A stretch of 12,720 nt of DNA, from assembly GCA_025458545.1 (NCBI GenBank), contig JALOSH010000028.1, positions 1-12,720 on the forward strand, written 5' to 3'. The stretch's first letter is position 1; each line of letters begins with the position of its first letter. This document shows, piece by piece, positions 5,939 through 12,720 of the stretch. The position numbers and the translations under genes were made by a program. The stretch is from Hydrogenophaga sp. (lineage in GTDB: Bacteria > Pseudomonadota > Gammaproteobacteria > Burkholderiales > Burkholderiaceae). A model generated the notes under the pieces. That model saw only the letters and a program-made list of their open reading frames with translations, did not search any database and was not told where the DNA came from.

Positions 5939-7419
5939 TGCCAGCCGCACAAAAACAAGCAGCCGCCACGGTGGACGCAGCAGAAGCAGGACTTCTTGAC
6001 AGCATCGTGGCGCAAAGCCGCGTGGCCCGCTCCGAAACGGAACACGCACGCGCCAAAGACATCATTGCCGAACTGGTGCGCGAGGTCATGGACGGTACGG
6101 TCGTCATGTCCGCTAACCTGGGTGCCACGCTGGATGCACGGGTGGCCGAATTGGACCGCCTCATTTCGGTGCAACTCAGCGAGGTGATGCACCACCCCGA
6201 GTTCCAGAAGCTGGAATCCACCTGGACCGGTTTGCAATATCTTTGCAAGCAGACCTCCACAGGCGCCAACATGAAGATTCAACTCTTCAACGCCACCAAG
6301 CAGGAGCTCATCAAAGACTTCAAAACGGCCATCGATTTTGACCAGAGCGTGCTGTTCAAGAAGGTGTACGAAGAAGAGTTCGGCACCTTCGGCGGCGCTC
6401 CGTTTGGTGCCCTGATCGGGGACTTCAATATCAGCCGTCAGCCCGAGGACATGTTCTTTGTAGAGCAAATGTCCCATGTGGCCGCCGCGGCACATGCTCC
6501 GTTCATCTCGGCTGCAGCTCCCGAGCTGCTTGGAATCGACTCGTTTGACGAGCTGGGCAAACCGCGCGATCTGTCCAAGGTGTTCGACACGGTGGACTAC
6601 GCCAAGTGGAAGTCGTACCGCGAGTCGGAGGACTCGCGCTATGTGGGCCTGACCCTCCCGCGCTTCCTGGGTCGCCTGCCCTACAACCCCAAGGATGGCA
6701 TCACCACCGAAGGCTTCAACTTCGTGGAAGAGGTCGACGGCGCTGACCACAGCAGGTACCTGTGGGTCAACACCGCGTTTGCCATGGGTGCTCGCCTGAC
6801 AGCGGCCTTTGAGAACTACGGCTGGTGTGCTGCCATCCGAGGTGTCGAGGGGGGCGGTTTGGTGGAGGATCTCCCGACACACACCTTCAAGACCGATGAA
6901 GGCGAAGTGGCGCTCAAATGTCCGACCGAAGTCGCCATCACCGACCGGCGGGAAAAAGAACTCAGTGACCTGGGCTTCATTCCCCTGGTGCATTGCAAAA
7001 ACACCGACTACGCGGCGTTCTTCGGTGCCCAGTCCACACAAAAGGCGGCCAAGTACGACAGCGATTCAGCCAACGCCAACGCGGTGCTGTCGGCTCAGTT
7101 GCAATACATGTTTGCCGTCTGCCGTATCGCGCACTACATGAAGTCCATGATGCGCGACAAAGTGGGCAGCTTCACGACCACGCAGGATGTGGAGCGTTAC
7201 CTCCACAACTGGCTGATGCAGTACGTTGTGGACTCCGACGACGCCACGCAGGAAATGCGCGCGCGCCGTCCGTTGCGCAGCGCCCAGGTTGAGGTTGCGG
7301 AAGTTCCCGGGCGCCCTGGTGTTTACCGTGCCGTAGCTTTTGTCAGGCCCCACTTCCAGCTTGATGAATTGTCCGTCTCCCTGCGCCTGGTGGCTGAAAT
7401 GCCCGGCGGCAAAGGTTGA
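5938..7419 (+). CDS. tssC: T6SS contractile sheath large subunit TssC (VipB/ImpC)
   Basis: TssC is the large sheath subunit. At 493 residues it is full length. The conserved core is present: FQKLESTWTGLQYL near the N-terminus, then GDFNISRQPEDMFFVEQMSHVAA (split by an expected variable loop), then the family hallmark LPRFLGRLPY at residues 240-249. After this come YLWVNTAFAMGARLTAAF and GGGLVEDLPTHTF, and a C-terminus (RPLRSAQVEVAEVPGRPG to LRLVAEMP) that forms the inter-subunit strands. The start overlaps the tssB stop. It is followed after 50 bp by hcp. No frameshift or missing segment is visible. Confidence 0.97.
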   Translation: MPAAQKQAAATVDAAEAGLLDSIVAQSRVARSETEHARAKDIIAELVREVMDGTVVMSANLGATLDARVAELDRLISVQLSEVMHHPEFQKLESTWTGLQYLCKQTSTGANMKIQLFNATKQELIKDFKTAIDFDQSVLFKKVYEEEFGTFGGAPFGALIGDFNISRQPEDMFFVEQMSHVAAAAHAPFISAAAPELLGIDSFDELGKPRDLSKVFDTVDYAKWKSYRESEDSRYVGLTLPRFLGRLPYNPKDGITTEGFNFVEEVDGADHSRYLWVNTAFAMGARLTAAFENYGWCAAIRGVEGGGLVEDLPTHTFKTDEGEVALKCPTEVAITDRREKELSDLGFIPLVHCKNTDYAAFFGAQSTQKAAKYDSDSANANAVLSAQLQYMFAVCRIAHYMKSMMRDKVGSFTTTQDVERYLHNWLMQYVVDSDDATQEMRARRPLRSAQVEVAEVPGRPGVYRAVAFVRPHFQLDELSVSLRLVAEMPGGKG

Positions 7420-7469
7420 CGGTTTTTGGAAGCGAATCTTTTTTCAACTGCAAACAGGAGAGGTAAGCA

Positions 7470-8003
7470 ATGAAGGATATCTACGTCAAGTTCGGCAATG
7501 CGCTGAACGGTACCAAGATCGTTGGCGAGTCGCGCGATGCAGATCACCCCAGCTCCGCTGGCTGGTTTGAGGTCAGCAGCTGGCAGCATGCGATTACCCA
7601 ACCCAAGTCGGCCACGGCCTCTACCGCGGGCGGTCACACGTCTGAGCGTTGTGAACACGGTGACATGGTGTTCACCAAAGACTTGGACATGATCAGCCCT
7701 TTGCTGTGGCAAGCCTGCTCAGCCGGCACCTTGTACGAGGACGTGACTATCGACTTCATGCGTGCCAACGGCGCCACCGGCAAGCGTGTGAAGTATCTGG
7801 AGATCATTCTCAAGAAGGTCATCATCGCCTCGGTGACCCCTATCGTTGAGGGTGAAGGCCTGCCGCTGGAAACGTTTGGTTTGAAGTATGCAGCCGTGAC
7901 TTGGAAGTACACCCAGCAAACCATGGATGGCAAGAGCAAGGCACCGTCCGAAGCCAAGTGGAGTCTGGCCACCAACACACCGACGGACAACGCTCCGACC
8001 TGA
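7470..8003 (+). CDS. hcp: T6SS tube protein Hcp (TssD)
   Basis: Hcp hexamers stack into the inner tube that is propelled outwards, and Hcp is also a secreted chaperone for small effectors. The 177-residue protein starts MKDIYVKFGNALNGTKIVGES and has the family beta-barrel segments (GWFEVSSWQHAI, GDMVFTKDLDMISPLLWQAC, VKYLEIILKKVIIASV, ETFGLKYAAVTWKYTQ). It is slightly longer than many Hcp proteins, with a short polar tail ending TPTDNAPT. There is no fused effector domain. An AGGAG site at 7456-7460 lies 9 nt before the ATG. A strong terminator follows 33 bp after the stop, which fits the high demand for Hcp. Confidence 0.96.
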   Translation: MKDIYVKFGNALNGTKIVGESRDADHPSSAGWFEVSSWQHAITQPKSATASTAGGHTSERCEHGDMVFTKDLDMISPLLWQACSAGTLYEDVTIDFMRANGATGKRVKYLEIILKKVIIASVTPIVEGEGLPLETFGLKYAAVTWKYTQQTMDGKSKAPSEAKWSLATNTPTDNAPT

Positions 8004-8035
8004 TCGGTCGCGCTCCGGCGCGTCATTTGGCGATC

Positions 8036-8063
8036 GACGGGGCGTTTTCGCCCCGTCTTTTTT
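8036..8063 (+). terminator. Intrinsic terminator between hcp and tssE
   Basis: A perfect 9-bp GC-rich stem (GACGGGGCG at 8036-8044 pairing with CGCCCCGTC at 8049-8057) closes a TTTT loop and is followed at once by six Ts (8058-8063). This is a textbook rho-independent terminator reading rightwards. It begins 33 bp after the hcp stop and ends 15 bp before the tssE start. Some read-through, or a promoter further downstream, is needed for tssEFG-clpV expression. Confidence 0.93.
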
Positions 8064-8078
8064 CATCACGGGCAAAGA

Positions 8079-8579
8079 ATGGTCACTTCGATGCGATTTC
8101 GCCGCAGCGTGCTGGACAGGCTGCTGGCAGACCCGAAAGACGGGGCAGAGGGCCTGACGCTGACCTATTCGCTGGAGCAGTTGCGAGAGTCGGTGGCGAG
8201 GGACATTGAGTCTTTGTTGAACTCTCGTTCTGCCTTGAACTTTGATGAACTGCTCGATCTGCCCCATACGCGCAAGTCCGTGATGTGTTACGGGGTTCGC
8301 GATTTTGTGGGACGGGTGCTCACCAATTCGGAGGAGAAGCGGCATATTGCTTCCAGCCTTTCGCATGCCATTGCATCGTTTGAACCCCGTCTGCGCGATG
8401 TGCGCATCGAGTTTTATCAGCGCGCGGGAACCATGAACTCGCTGTCTTTCACCATCCGAGCCCTTTTGCTGGCCCACCCATCGGCCGAGCCTGTCGCTTT
8501 CGACGCAGTCTTGCAACCCACGCTGTCCCGATTTTCCGTGGCGCCTGCCCGTTTCTCACCCCCTGCCGTGGCAGCCTGA
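8079..8579 (+). CDS. tssE: T6SS baseplate wedge protein TssE (gp25-like)
   Basis: TssE is the small wedge subunit related to phage T4 gp25; it starts sheath polymerisation at the baseplate. The 166-residue protein carries the expected parts: SVLDRLL near the N-terminus, a helix with SVARDIESLLNSR, the VMCYGVRDF segment (68-76) and the family motif FEPRL at 101-105 leading into the last strands. The first ATG (8079) has only a weak AAAGA-type ribosome site; an in-frame ATG at 8091 is an alternative that removes four residues. It sits just past the hcp terminator and is 38 bp upstream of tssF. The C-terminal 20 or so residues (RFSVAPARFSPPAVAA) look non-conserved. Confidence 0.94.
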   Translation: MVTSMRFRRSVLDRLLADPKDGAEGLTLTYSLEQLRESVARDIESLLNSRSALNFDELLDLPHTRKSVMCYGVRDFVGRVLTNSEEKRHIASSLSHAIASFEPRLRDVRIEFYQRAGTMNSLSFTIRALLLAHPSAEPVAFDAVLQPTLSRFSVAPARFSPPAVAA

Positions 8580-8617
8580 ATCCTCCTCAACAGACGCCTT
8601 TCACCGACCCGCTCGCC

Positions 8618-10465
8618 ATGGACGAACTGCTCCCGCACTACGAACGCGAACTGGCCTTTTTGCGGGGCCATTCTGCGGAGTTCGCGCGCCGATATCCCAA
8701 GATTGCAGGGCGCCTACAACTGTCAGGGGACGTGGGCGAAGACCCGCATGTCGAGCGGCTGATCGAGTCGTTTGCGCTGCTGGCTTCGCGCATTCACAAA
8801 CGGCTGGATGACGACTTTCCGCTGTTCACCGAATCGTTTCTGGAGGTGTTGTACCCGCACTACCTGAGGCCGTTCCCGTCCTGTGCCATTGCCCATTTCA
8901 ACGTGGCCGATGCGGCCGCGCAAATGAGTAAAGCCACCGTGCTGCCGCGCGGCACCTTGCTCAAAAGCCGTCCGGTGCGCGGCGTGCCCTGCACCTTTCG
9001 CACCGCCTACGACGTGACGCTGGCACCGGTGGGCGTGGCTTCGGCTCGCTTTGCCAGTGCGGTGGTGGCACCCACCGGCACGCTGGTACCCAAGGGTGCC
9101 ACGAGTGTGATGTCGATCACCCTGCAGCTCACGGGCGCACAAAGCACCTGGGCGGCCCTGGCGCTGGACAAGCTGCGCCTGTATGTGGACGCCGAGGCCT
9201 CGCAGGTGAGCGCGGTGCGCGAAGCCTTGCATGGCAATGTGTTGGGCGTGTTGCTGCAAACCGCCGAACACGGACCCTGGGCAGCGCTGGCTGATGCCTT
9301 GCCCGCGGTGGTCGGTTTTGAAGACGACGAGGCGCTGATCGATGTGGACGCCAGGTCCCAGCCCGCCTACCGTCACCTGACCGAGTTCTTTGCCTTTCCC
9401 GACAAGTTCAATTTTGTCGATCTGCCGCTACCGCCCAAGGTGCAGGCTGCCAGCGCGCGCAGCATCACGCTGCACTACGTCATGTCGGGCATCCGCTCCG
9501 ATTCCGACGAGGCCAGTCTGCTGGAAACGCTGACCGAGAAAAACCTGCGCCTGTTCTGCACGCCGGTGGTCAATCTGTTTCATCAGCGGGCCGACCCAAT
9601 CCGCTGGACGCGCCAAGGTCAGTCTTCTCCGGTGCTGCCCGATGCGCGAAAGGCCTTTGGCTACGAGGTTTATTCGGTGGAGAAGGTTTACCGCGTGCTG
9701 CAGACGCCGCAAGGCGAAAGTGTGGACGAGTTCCATCCGTTCTATTCGCTGCAGCACGACGAACTGCTGGCCGACGGCGAAGGGCGCCGCCGATACTGGG
9801 TCCTGCAGCGCGACGAAGCGGTGGCCGACCAAAGCCCAGGCTACGAAGCCGAGCTGTCCATCGTGGACGTGGACTTTGACCCCGCTTCGCCGCAGACCGA
9901 CACCCTGTCCATTGAAGTGAAGGCCACCAACCGGAACCTGCCCAATTTGCTGGCCGTGGGCAACGCCGGTGGCGATCTGTTCATGGCGGGTGGCAGCCTG
10001 TCCAGCGAGATTCGCCTGCTGCGCAAGCCCACCACCAGCCTGCGATTTGAACGCGGGCGAGGCGCCCTGTGGCGTTTGATTTCGCACCTGTCGCTCAACC
10101 ACCTGTCGCTCAGCGCGGGCGGCCTGGACGCCATCAAGGAAATGCTGCGCCTGTACGACCTGCCGCGAAGTCAAACCAACCGATCCATGCTCGACGGCCT
10201 GCTGGCCATTGAATACCGCCCCGCCACCGCCTACCTGCCGGGTCAGCCGTTTTCCACCTTTGTGCGGGGTACCGAAATCCGCTTTACGGTGGAAGAGGGG
10301 AACTTTGTGGGCTCCGGCCTGCGCCTGTTTGCACAGGTCATGGACCGCTTCTTTGGTCTGTACACCCACATCAACAGCTTCACCCAGCTCAAGCTGGTGT
10401 CCGCCCGGACCCAGGAAGCACTCATCACATGCGAGCGACGCACCGGCTGCCACCCGTTGCTGTGA
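8618..10465 (+). CDS. tssF: T6SS baseplate wedge protein TssF (ImpG/VasA)
   Basis: TssF is the large wedge component; two copies wrap one TssG in each wedge. The 615-residue protein begins MDELLPHYERELAFLRGHSA and continues with FARRYPKIAGRL and DPHVERLIESFALLASRI, which are strongly typical of the family. Later segments such as VNLFHQRADPIRW, FHPFYSLQH and LWRLISHLSLNHLS are also expected. I see no good ribosome site before the ATG at 8618, so translation may depend on the upstream tssE, 38 bp away. The 3' end overlaps tssG by 37 bp. The gene is intact. Confidence 0.96.
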   Translation: MDELLPHYERELAFLRGHSAEFARRYPKIAGRLQLSGDVGEDPHVERLIESFALLASRIHKRLDDDFPLFTESFLEVLYPHYLRPFPSCAIAHFNVADAAAQMSKATVLPRGTLLKSRPVRGVPCTFRTAYDVTLAPVGVASARFASAVVAPTGTLVPKGATSVMSITLQLTGAQSTWAALALDKLRLYVDAEASQVSAVREALHGNVLGVLLQTAEHGPWAALADALPAVVGFEDDEALIDVDARSQPAYRHLTEFFAFPDKFNFVDLPLPPKVQAASARSITLHYVMSGIRSDSDEASLLETLTEKNLRLFCTPVVNLFHQRADPIRWTRQGQSSPVLPDARKAFGYEVYSVEKVYRVLQTPQGESVDEFHPFYSLQHDELLADGEGRRRYWVLQRDEAVADQSPGYEAELSIVDVDFDPASPQTDTLSIEVKATNRNLPNLLAVGNAGGDLFMAGGSLSSEIRLLRKPTTSLRFERGRGALWRLISHLSLNHLSLSAGGLDAIKEMLRLYDLPRSQTNRSMLDGLLAIEYRPATAYLPGQPFSTFVRGTEIRFTVEEGNFVGSGLRLFAQVMDRFFGLYTHINSFTQLKLVSARTQEALITCERRTGCHPLL

Positions 10466-11559
10466 TCGACCGGCTGCTGGAGCAGCCGCACAGCTTCGAA
10501 TTCTTCCAGGCGGTGCGCCTGCTGGAAGCCTGGTTCGTGCGCCACGAAGGCGTCACCTCGGTGGATGTGATGGCGCGGCGCCTGTCGTTTCGCAACTCGC
10601 TGAGCATGTCGTTCCCGGCCAGCGAGATTGAACGGTTTGAAACCCTCTGGCTGGACCAGCCCGACCTGCCCGAGCGCCCCAAGCCCGCCACGCTGGCCGA
10701 CCTGGTGCAGGCCACCGAAGCTGCACCGCGGCGCCTGGCGCCGGGGCAGGTCAACCGTGTGGAGATCACCACCGCCTTCATGAGCCTGCTGGGCGCGGGC
10801 GGCGCCTTGCCCATCTTTTACACCGAGCTCTTCGCCCGGCGCGAGCAGGATTCTCGCGACGCTTCTTCGCGAGCTTTCCTGGACATTTTTCTGCACCGCT
10901 CAGTAGTGCTGTTCTACCAGGCCTGGCGCAAACACCGCCTGGCGGTGCGCTACGAATCGGACCGGCGCAACCACTTTTTGCCACAAGTGCTGTCGCTTGC
11001 GGGCATGGGCCAGAAGTCGCTGCGCGATCGGCTTCAGCCCAGCCAGGGTGGCGTGTCTGACGAAATGATCGCCTTCCTCAGTGGCCTCTTCCAGCAGCGC
11101 TCCGTCTCGGCCGGTGCTTTGCAGCAGGTTTTGTCGCTGTACTTCCGGGTGCCGGTGAAGGTGACGCAGTTTGTGGGCCGCTGGTTCAAGCTGCCGCTGG
11201 AACACCAGAGCCGCCTGGCCATGGGCAATGCCCAGCTCGGCGCCACAGCAATGGCCGGTGAACGCGTCTGGCAGCGCGATCTGCGCGTCGGCCTGACCCT
11301 GGGTCCGCTCGATCTGGACCGCTACCAGCGCTTCCTGCCCGGCGGCACGGCCGCGCTGGCGCTCAAGCAACTGCTGACCCAGCTCACGGGCGTGAGTCTG
11401 GAGTACGAGGTGCGCCTGCAACTGAAGGCCGCCGACGTACGGCCCGTGCGCTTGGGAGGGACGCTCGGTCCGCGCCTGGGCTGGGAGACCTACCTGGTCA
11501 CCCGACCCGCCACGCAAGACCGGTGCGATGCCGGGTACGACCTGCTGGCGGCGGCCTAA
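10429..11559 (+). CDS. tssG: T6SS baseplate wedge protein TssG (ImpH/VasB)
   Basis: TssG joins TssF and TssE in the wedge and contacts TssK. The 376-residue protein has the family opening IDRLLEQPHSFEFFQAVRLLE (split here by position 13 onwards), then LSFRNSLSMSFPASEI, a VEITTAFMSLLGAGGALPIFYTEL stretch (a central signature), and the LSLYFRVPVKVTQFVG region. The ATG at 10429 lies inside tssF, with AGGAAG at 10413-10418 ten nt upstream. A GTG at 10462, overlapping the tssF stop (GTGA), is an alternative that begins right at the conserved IDRLLEQP. It belongs to one unit with tssE and tssF, and clpV follows after 42 bp. Confidence 0.95.
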   Translation: MRATHRLPPVAVIDRLLEQPHSFEFFQAVRLLEAWFVRHEGVTSVDVMARRLSFRNSLSMSFPASEIERFETLWLDQPDLPERPKPATLADLVQATEAAPRRLAPGQVNRVEITTAFMSLLGAGGALPIFYTELFARREQDSRDASSRAFLDIFLHRSVVLFYQAWRKHRLAVRYESDRRNHFLPQVLSLAGMGQKSLRDRLQPSQGGVSDEMIAFLSGLFQQRSVSAGALQQVLSLYFRVPVKVTQFVGRWFKLPLEHQSRLAMGNAQLGATAMAGERVWQRDLRVGLTLGPLDLDRYQRFLPGGTAALALKQLLTQLTGVSLEYEVRLQLKAADVRPVRLGGTLGPRLGWETYLVTRPATQDRCDAGYDLLAAA

Positions 11560-11601
11560 CGGATTTTTTCTCGATAACGATTTCTCTGCTGTCACAACCC
11601 C

Positions 11602-12720
11602 ATGAGCAACAACCTCAAGACCCTGATCTCCAAACTCAACGATAACTGCCGCCGCGCGGCCGAACGTGCCGCCAGCATCTGCATGGCCAAGTCGCACTTC
11701 GAGGTGGACATCGAGCACCTGTTCCTGGCGCTGCTGGAGCAGCCCCGGTCCGACTTCCATCTGCTGTGCCAGCGGTCAGACGTGTCTCCCACCGCCTTGG
11801 CGCGCGATCTCGAAAACGAACTCACCCGCTTCAAGAACGGCAACACCCGCACCCCGGTGTTCAGCGCCCACCTGCCCACGCTGCTGGAGCACGCCTGGCT
11901 GATCGCCTCGCTGGACGCGCACAACAGCCGCATCCGCAGCAGCCACCTGCTGCTGGCCCTGCTGACCGAGCCCAGCCTGAGCCAGCTGGCCTTCCGCGGC
12001 AGCAAGCTGTTTGCCAAGTTCCGGCTGGACGACCTCAAGCACAAGCTGGACGACGCCACGAAAGGCTCGGAAGAAGCCGCCCAGAGCGTGCGATCCGCCG
12101 ATGCACCCGCGCCAGGCGAGGAGGGCGCCGACGCCGAAAGCGCCGAAGCCGCGTTGCCCGGAAAAACCCCGGCGCTGGACCAGTTCACCACCAACCTAAC
12201 GCAGCGCGCGCGCGACGGCAAGCTAGACCCGGTGATCGGCCGCGACCCGGAAATCCGCCAGGCCATTGACATCCTGATGCGCCGCCGGCAGAACAACCCC
12301 ATCCTCACCGGCGAGGCCGGCGTGGGCAAGACCGCGGTGGTGGAAGGTTTGGCGCTGCGCATTGCCGCCGGTGATGTGCCGCCGCCGCTGCAGGGCGTGG
12401 AGTTGCACACGCTCGACATGGGCCTGCTGCAGGCCGGCGCCAGCGTCAAGGGCGAGTTCGAGAACCGCCTGAAGAACGTGATCGACGAGGTGAAGAAGAG
12501 CCCGCACCCGATCATTTTGTTCATCGACGAAGCGCATACCATGATCGGCGCCGGCGGCCAGGCCGGGCAGAACGACGCGGCCAACCTGCTCAAGCCCGCG
12601 CTGGCGCGCGGCGAACTGCGCACCGTGGCCGCCACCACCTGGGCCGAATACAAGAAGTACTTCGAGAAGGACGCCGCGCTGGCCCGGCGCTTCCAGGTCG
12701 TGAAGGTGGAGGAGCCGTCC
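11602..12720 (+). CDS. clpV: T6SS sheath-disassembly ATPase ClpV (TssH), 3' end cut off by window edge
   Basis: ClpV is a class B Clp/Hsp100 AAA+ ATPase that unfolds contracted TssBC sheath for reuse. The frame is open from the ATG at 11602 to the right edge, giving 373 codons. Residues 1 to about 160 form the Clp N-domain ([36 protein letters not shown]). An acidic, Ala-rich linker follows (about 161-190). The first AAA+ domain then begins, with [20 protein letters not shown], Walker A GEAGVGKT at 237-244, Walker [10 protein letters not shown] with the D309-E310 pair, and a sensor/arginine-finger region ([14 protein letters not shown]). The second ATPase domain is outside the window. ClpB is excluded by the T6SS context and by the N-domain, which is typical of ClpV. 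No ribosome site is obvious before the ATG. Confidence 0.95.
   Translation, partial: MSNNLKTLISKLNDNCRRAAERAASICMAKSHFEVDIEHLFLALLEQPRSDFHLLCQRSDVSPTALARDLENELTRFKNGNTRTPVFSAHLPTLLEHAWLIASLDAHNSRIRSSHLLLALLTEPSLSQLAFRGSKLFAKFRLDDLKHKLDDATKGSEEAAQSVRSADAPAPGEEGADAESAEAALPGKTPALDQFTTNLTQRARDGKLDPVIGRDPEIRQAIDILMRRRQNNPILTGEAGVGKTAVVEGLALRIAAGDVPPPLQGVELHTLDMGLLQAGASVKGEFENRLKNVIDEVKKSPHPIILFIDEAHTMIGAGGQAGQNDAANLLKPALARGELRTVAATTWAEYKKYFEKDAALARRFQVVKVEEPS

Noticed and set aside
5437..7041. Long minus-strand open frame (534 codons) opposite tssB and tssC
   Set aside because: It lies antisense to two clearly identified genes, its residues show no recognisable family, and GC-rich codon use commonly leaves the opposite strand free of stops.
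7415..7444. TTGACG followed about 17-18 bp later by a T-run, considered as a promoter for hcp
   Set aside because: The -35-like hexamer is good but overlaps the tssC stop, and the -10 position is only Ts, not a TATAAT-like hexamer.
9428..10453. Minus-strand open frame (341 codons) opposite tssF
   Set aside because: It is antisense to a full-length TssF and shows no recognisable domain.
11592..12653. Minus-strand open frame (353 codons) opposite clpV
   Set aside because: It is Ser/Arg-rich and wholly antisense to a ClpV with intact Walker motifs, so it is a shadow.

Overview
The window is the central part of a type VI secretion system (T6SS) locus. T6SSs are contractile, phage-tail-like machines that inject effectors into neighbouring cells. 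The proteins resemble those of beta-proteobacterial T6SSs (Burkholderiales, probably Comamonadaceae or a relative). This placement rests on GC-rich coding sequence (40 of 60 bases G/C in 12241-12300, 35 of 60 in 3481-3540), protein style and gene order. No taxonomic marker is present, so it is an inference.

The locus has two divergent arms around an AT-richer regulatory region (about 4390-4631). The left arm reads on the minus strand: tssJ (outer-membrane lipoprotein), tssK (baseplate-to-membrane adaptor), tssL (inner-membrane anchor), then a vgrG spike gene that runs off the left edge. The right arm reads on the plus strand: a TagM-like lipoprotein with a TPR-like segment, tssB and tssC (contractile sheath), hcp (inner tube), tssE, tssF and tssG (baseplate wedge), then clpV/tssH (sheath-recycling AAA+ ATPase), which runs off the right edge.

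Together the genes cover the sheath, tube, wedge, recycling ATPase and most of the membrane complex. The core components not seen are TssM and TssA, the rest of VgrG, a PAAR tip and any effector/immunity pair. TssM is notable because vgrG occupies the place after tssL where tssM often lies. These genes probably lie just outside the window.

The clearest regulatory element is a strong intrinsic terminator between hcp and tssE (8036-8063). It splits the right arm into an upstream part encoding high-copy parts (sheath and tube) and a downstream part encoding low-copy parts (wedge and ClpV). The divergent region carries two GTGTCACAA copies 40 bp apart, one inside an 11-bp palindrome. Similar octamers or heptamers lie just before tssB and clpV. 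I see no transposon, CRISPR array, tRNA, rRNA or phage integrase. Apart from the TagM-like protein and the regulatory observations, this is an ordinary, intact-looking T6SS core, not a new system.
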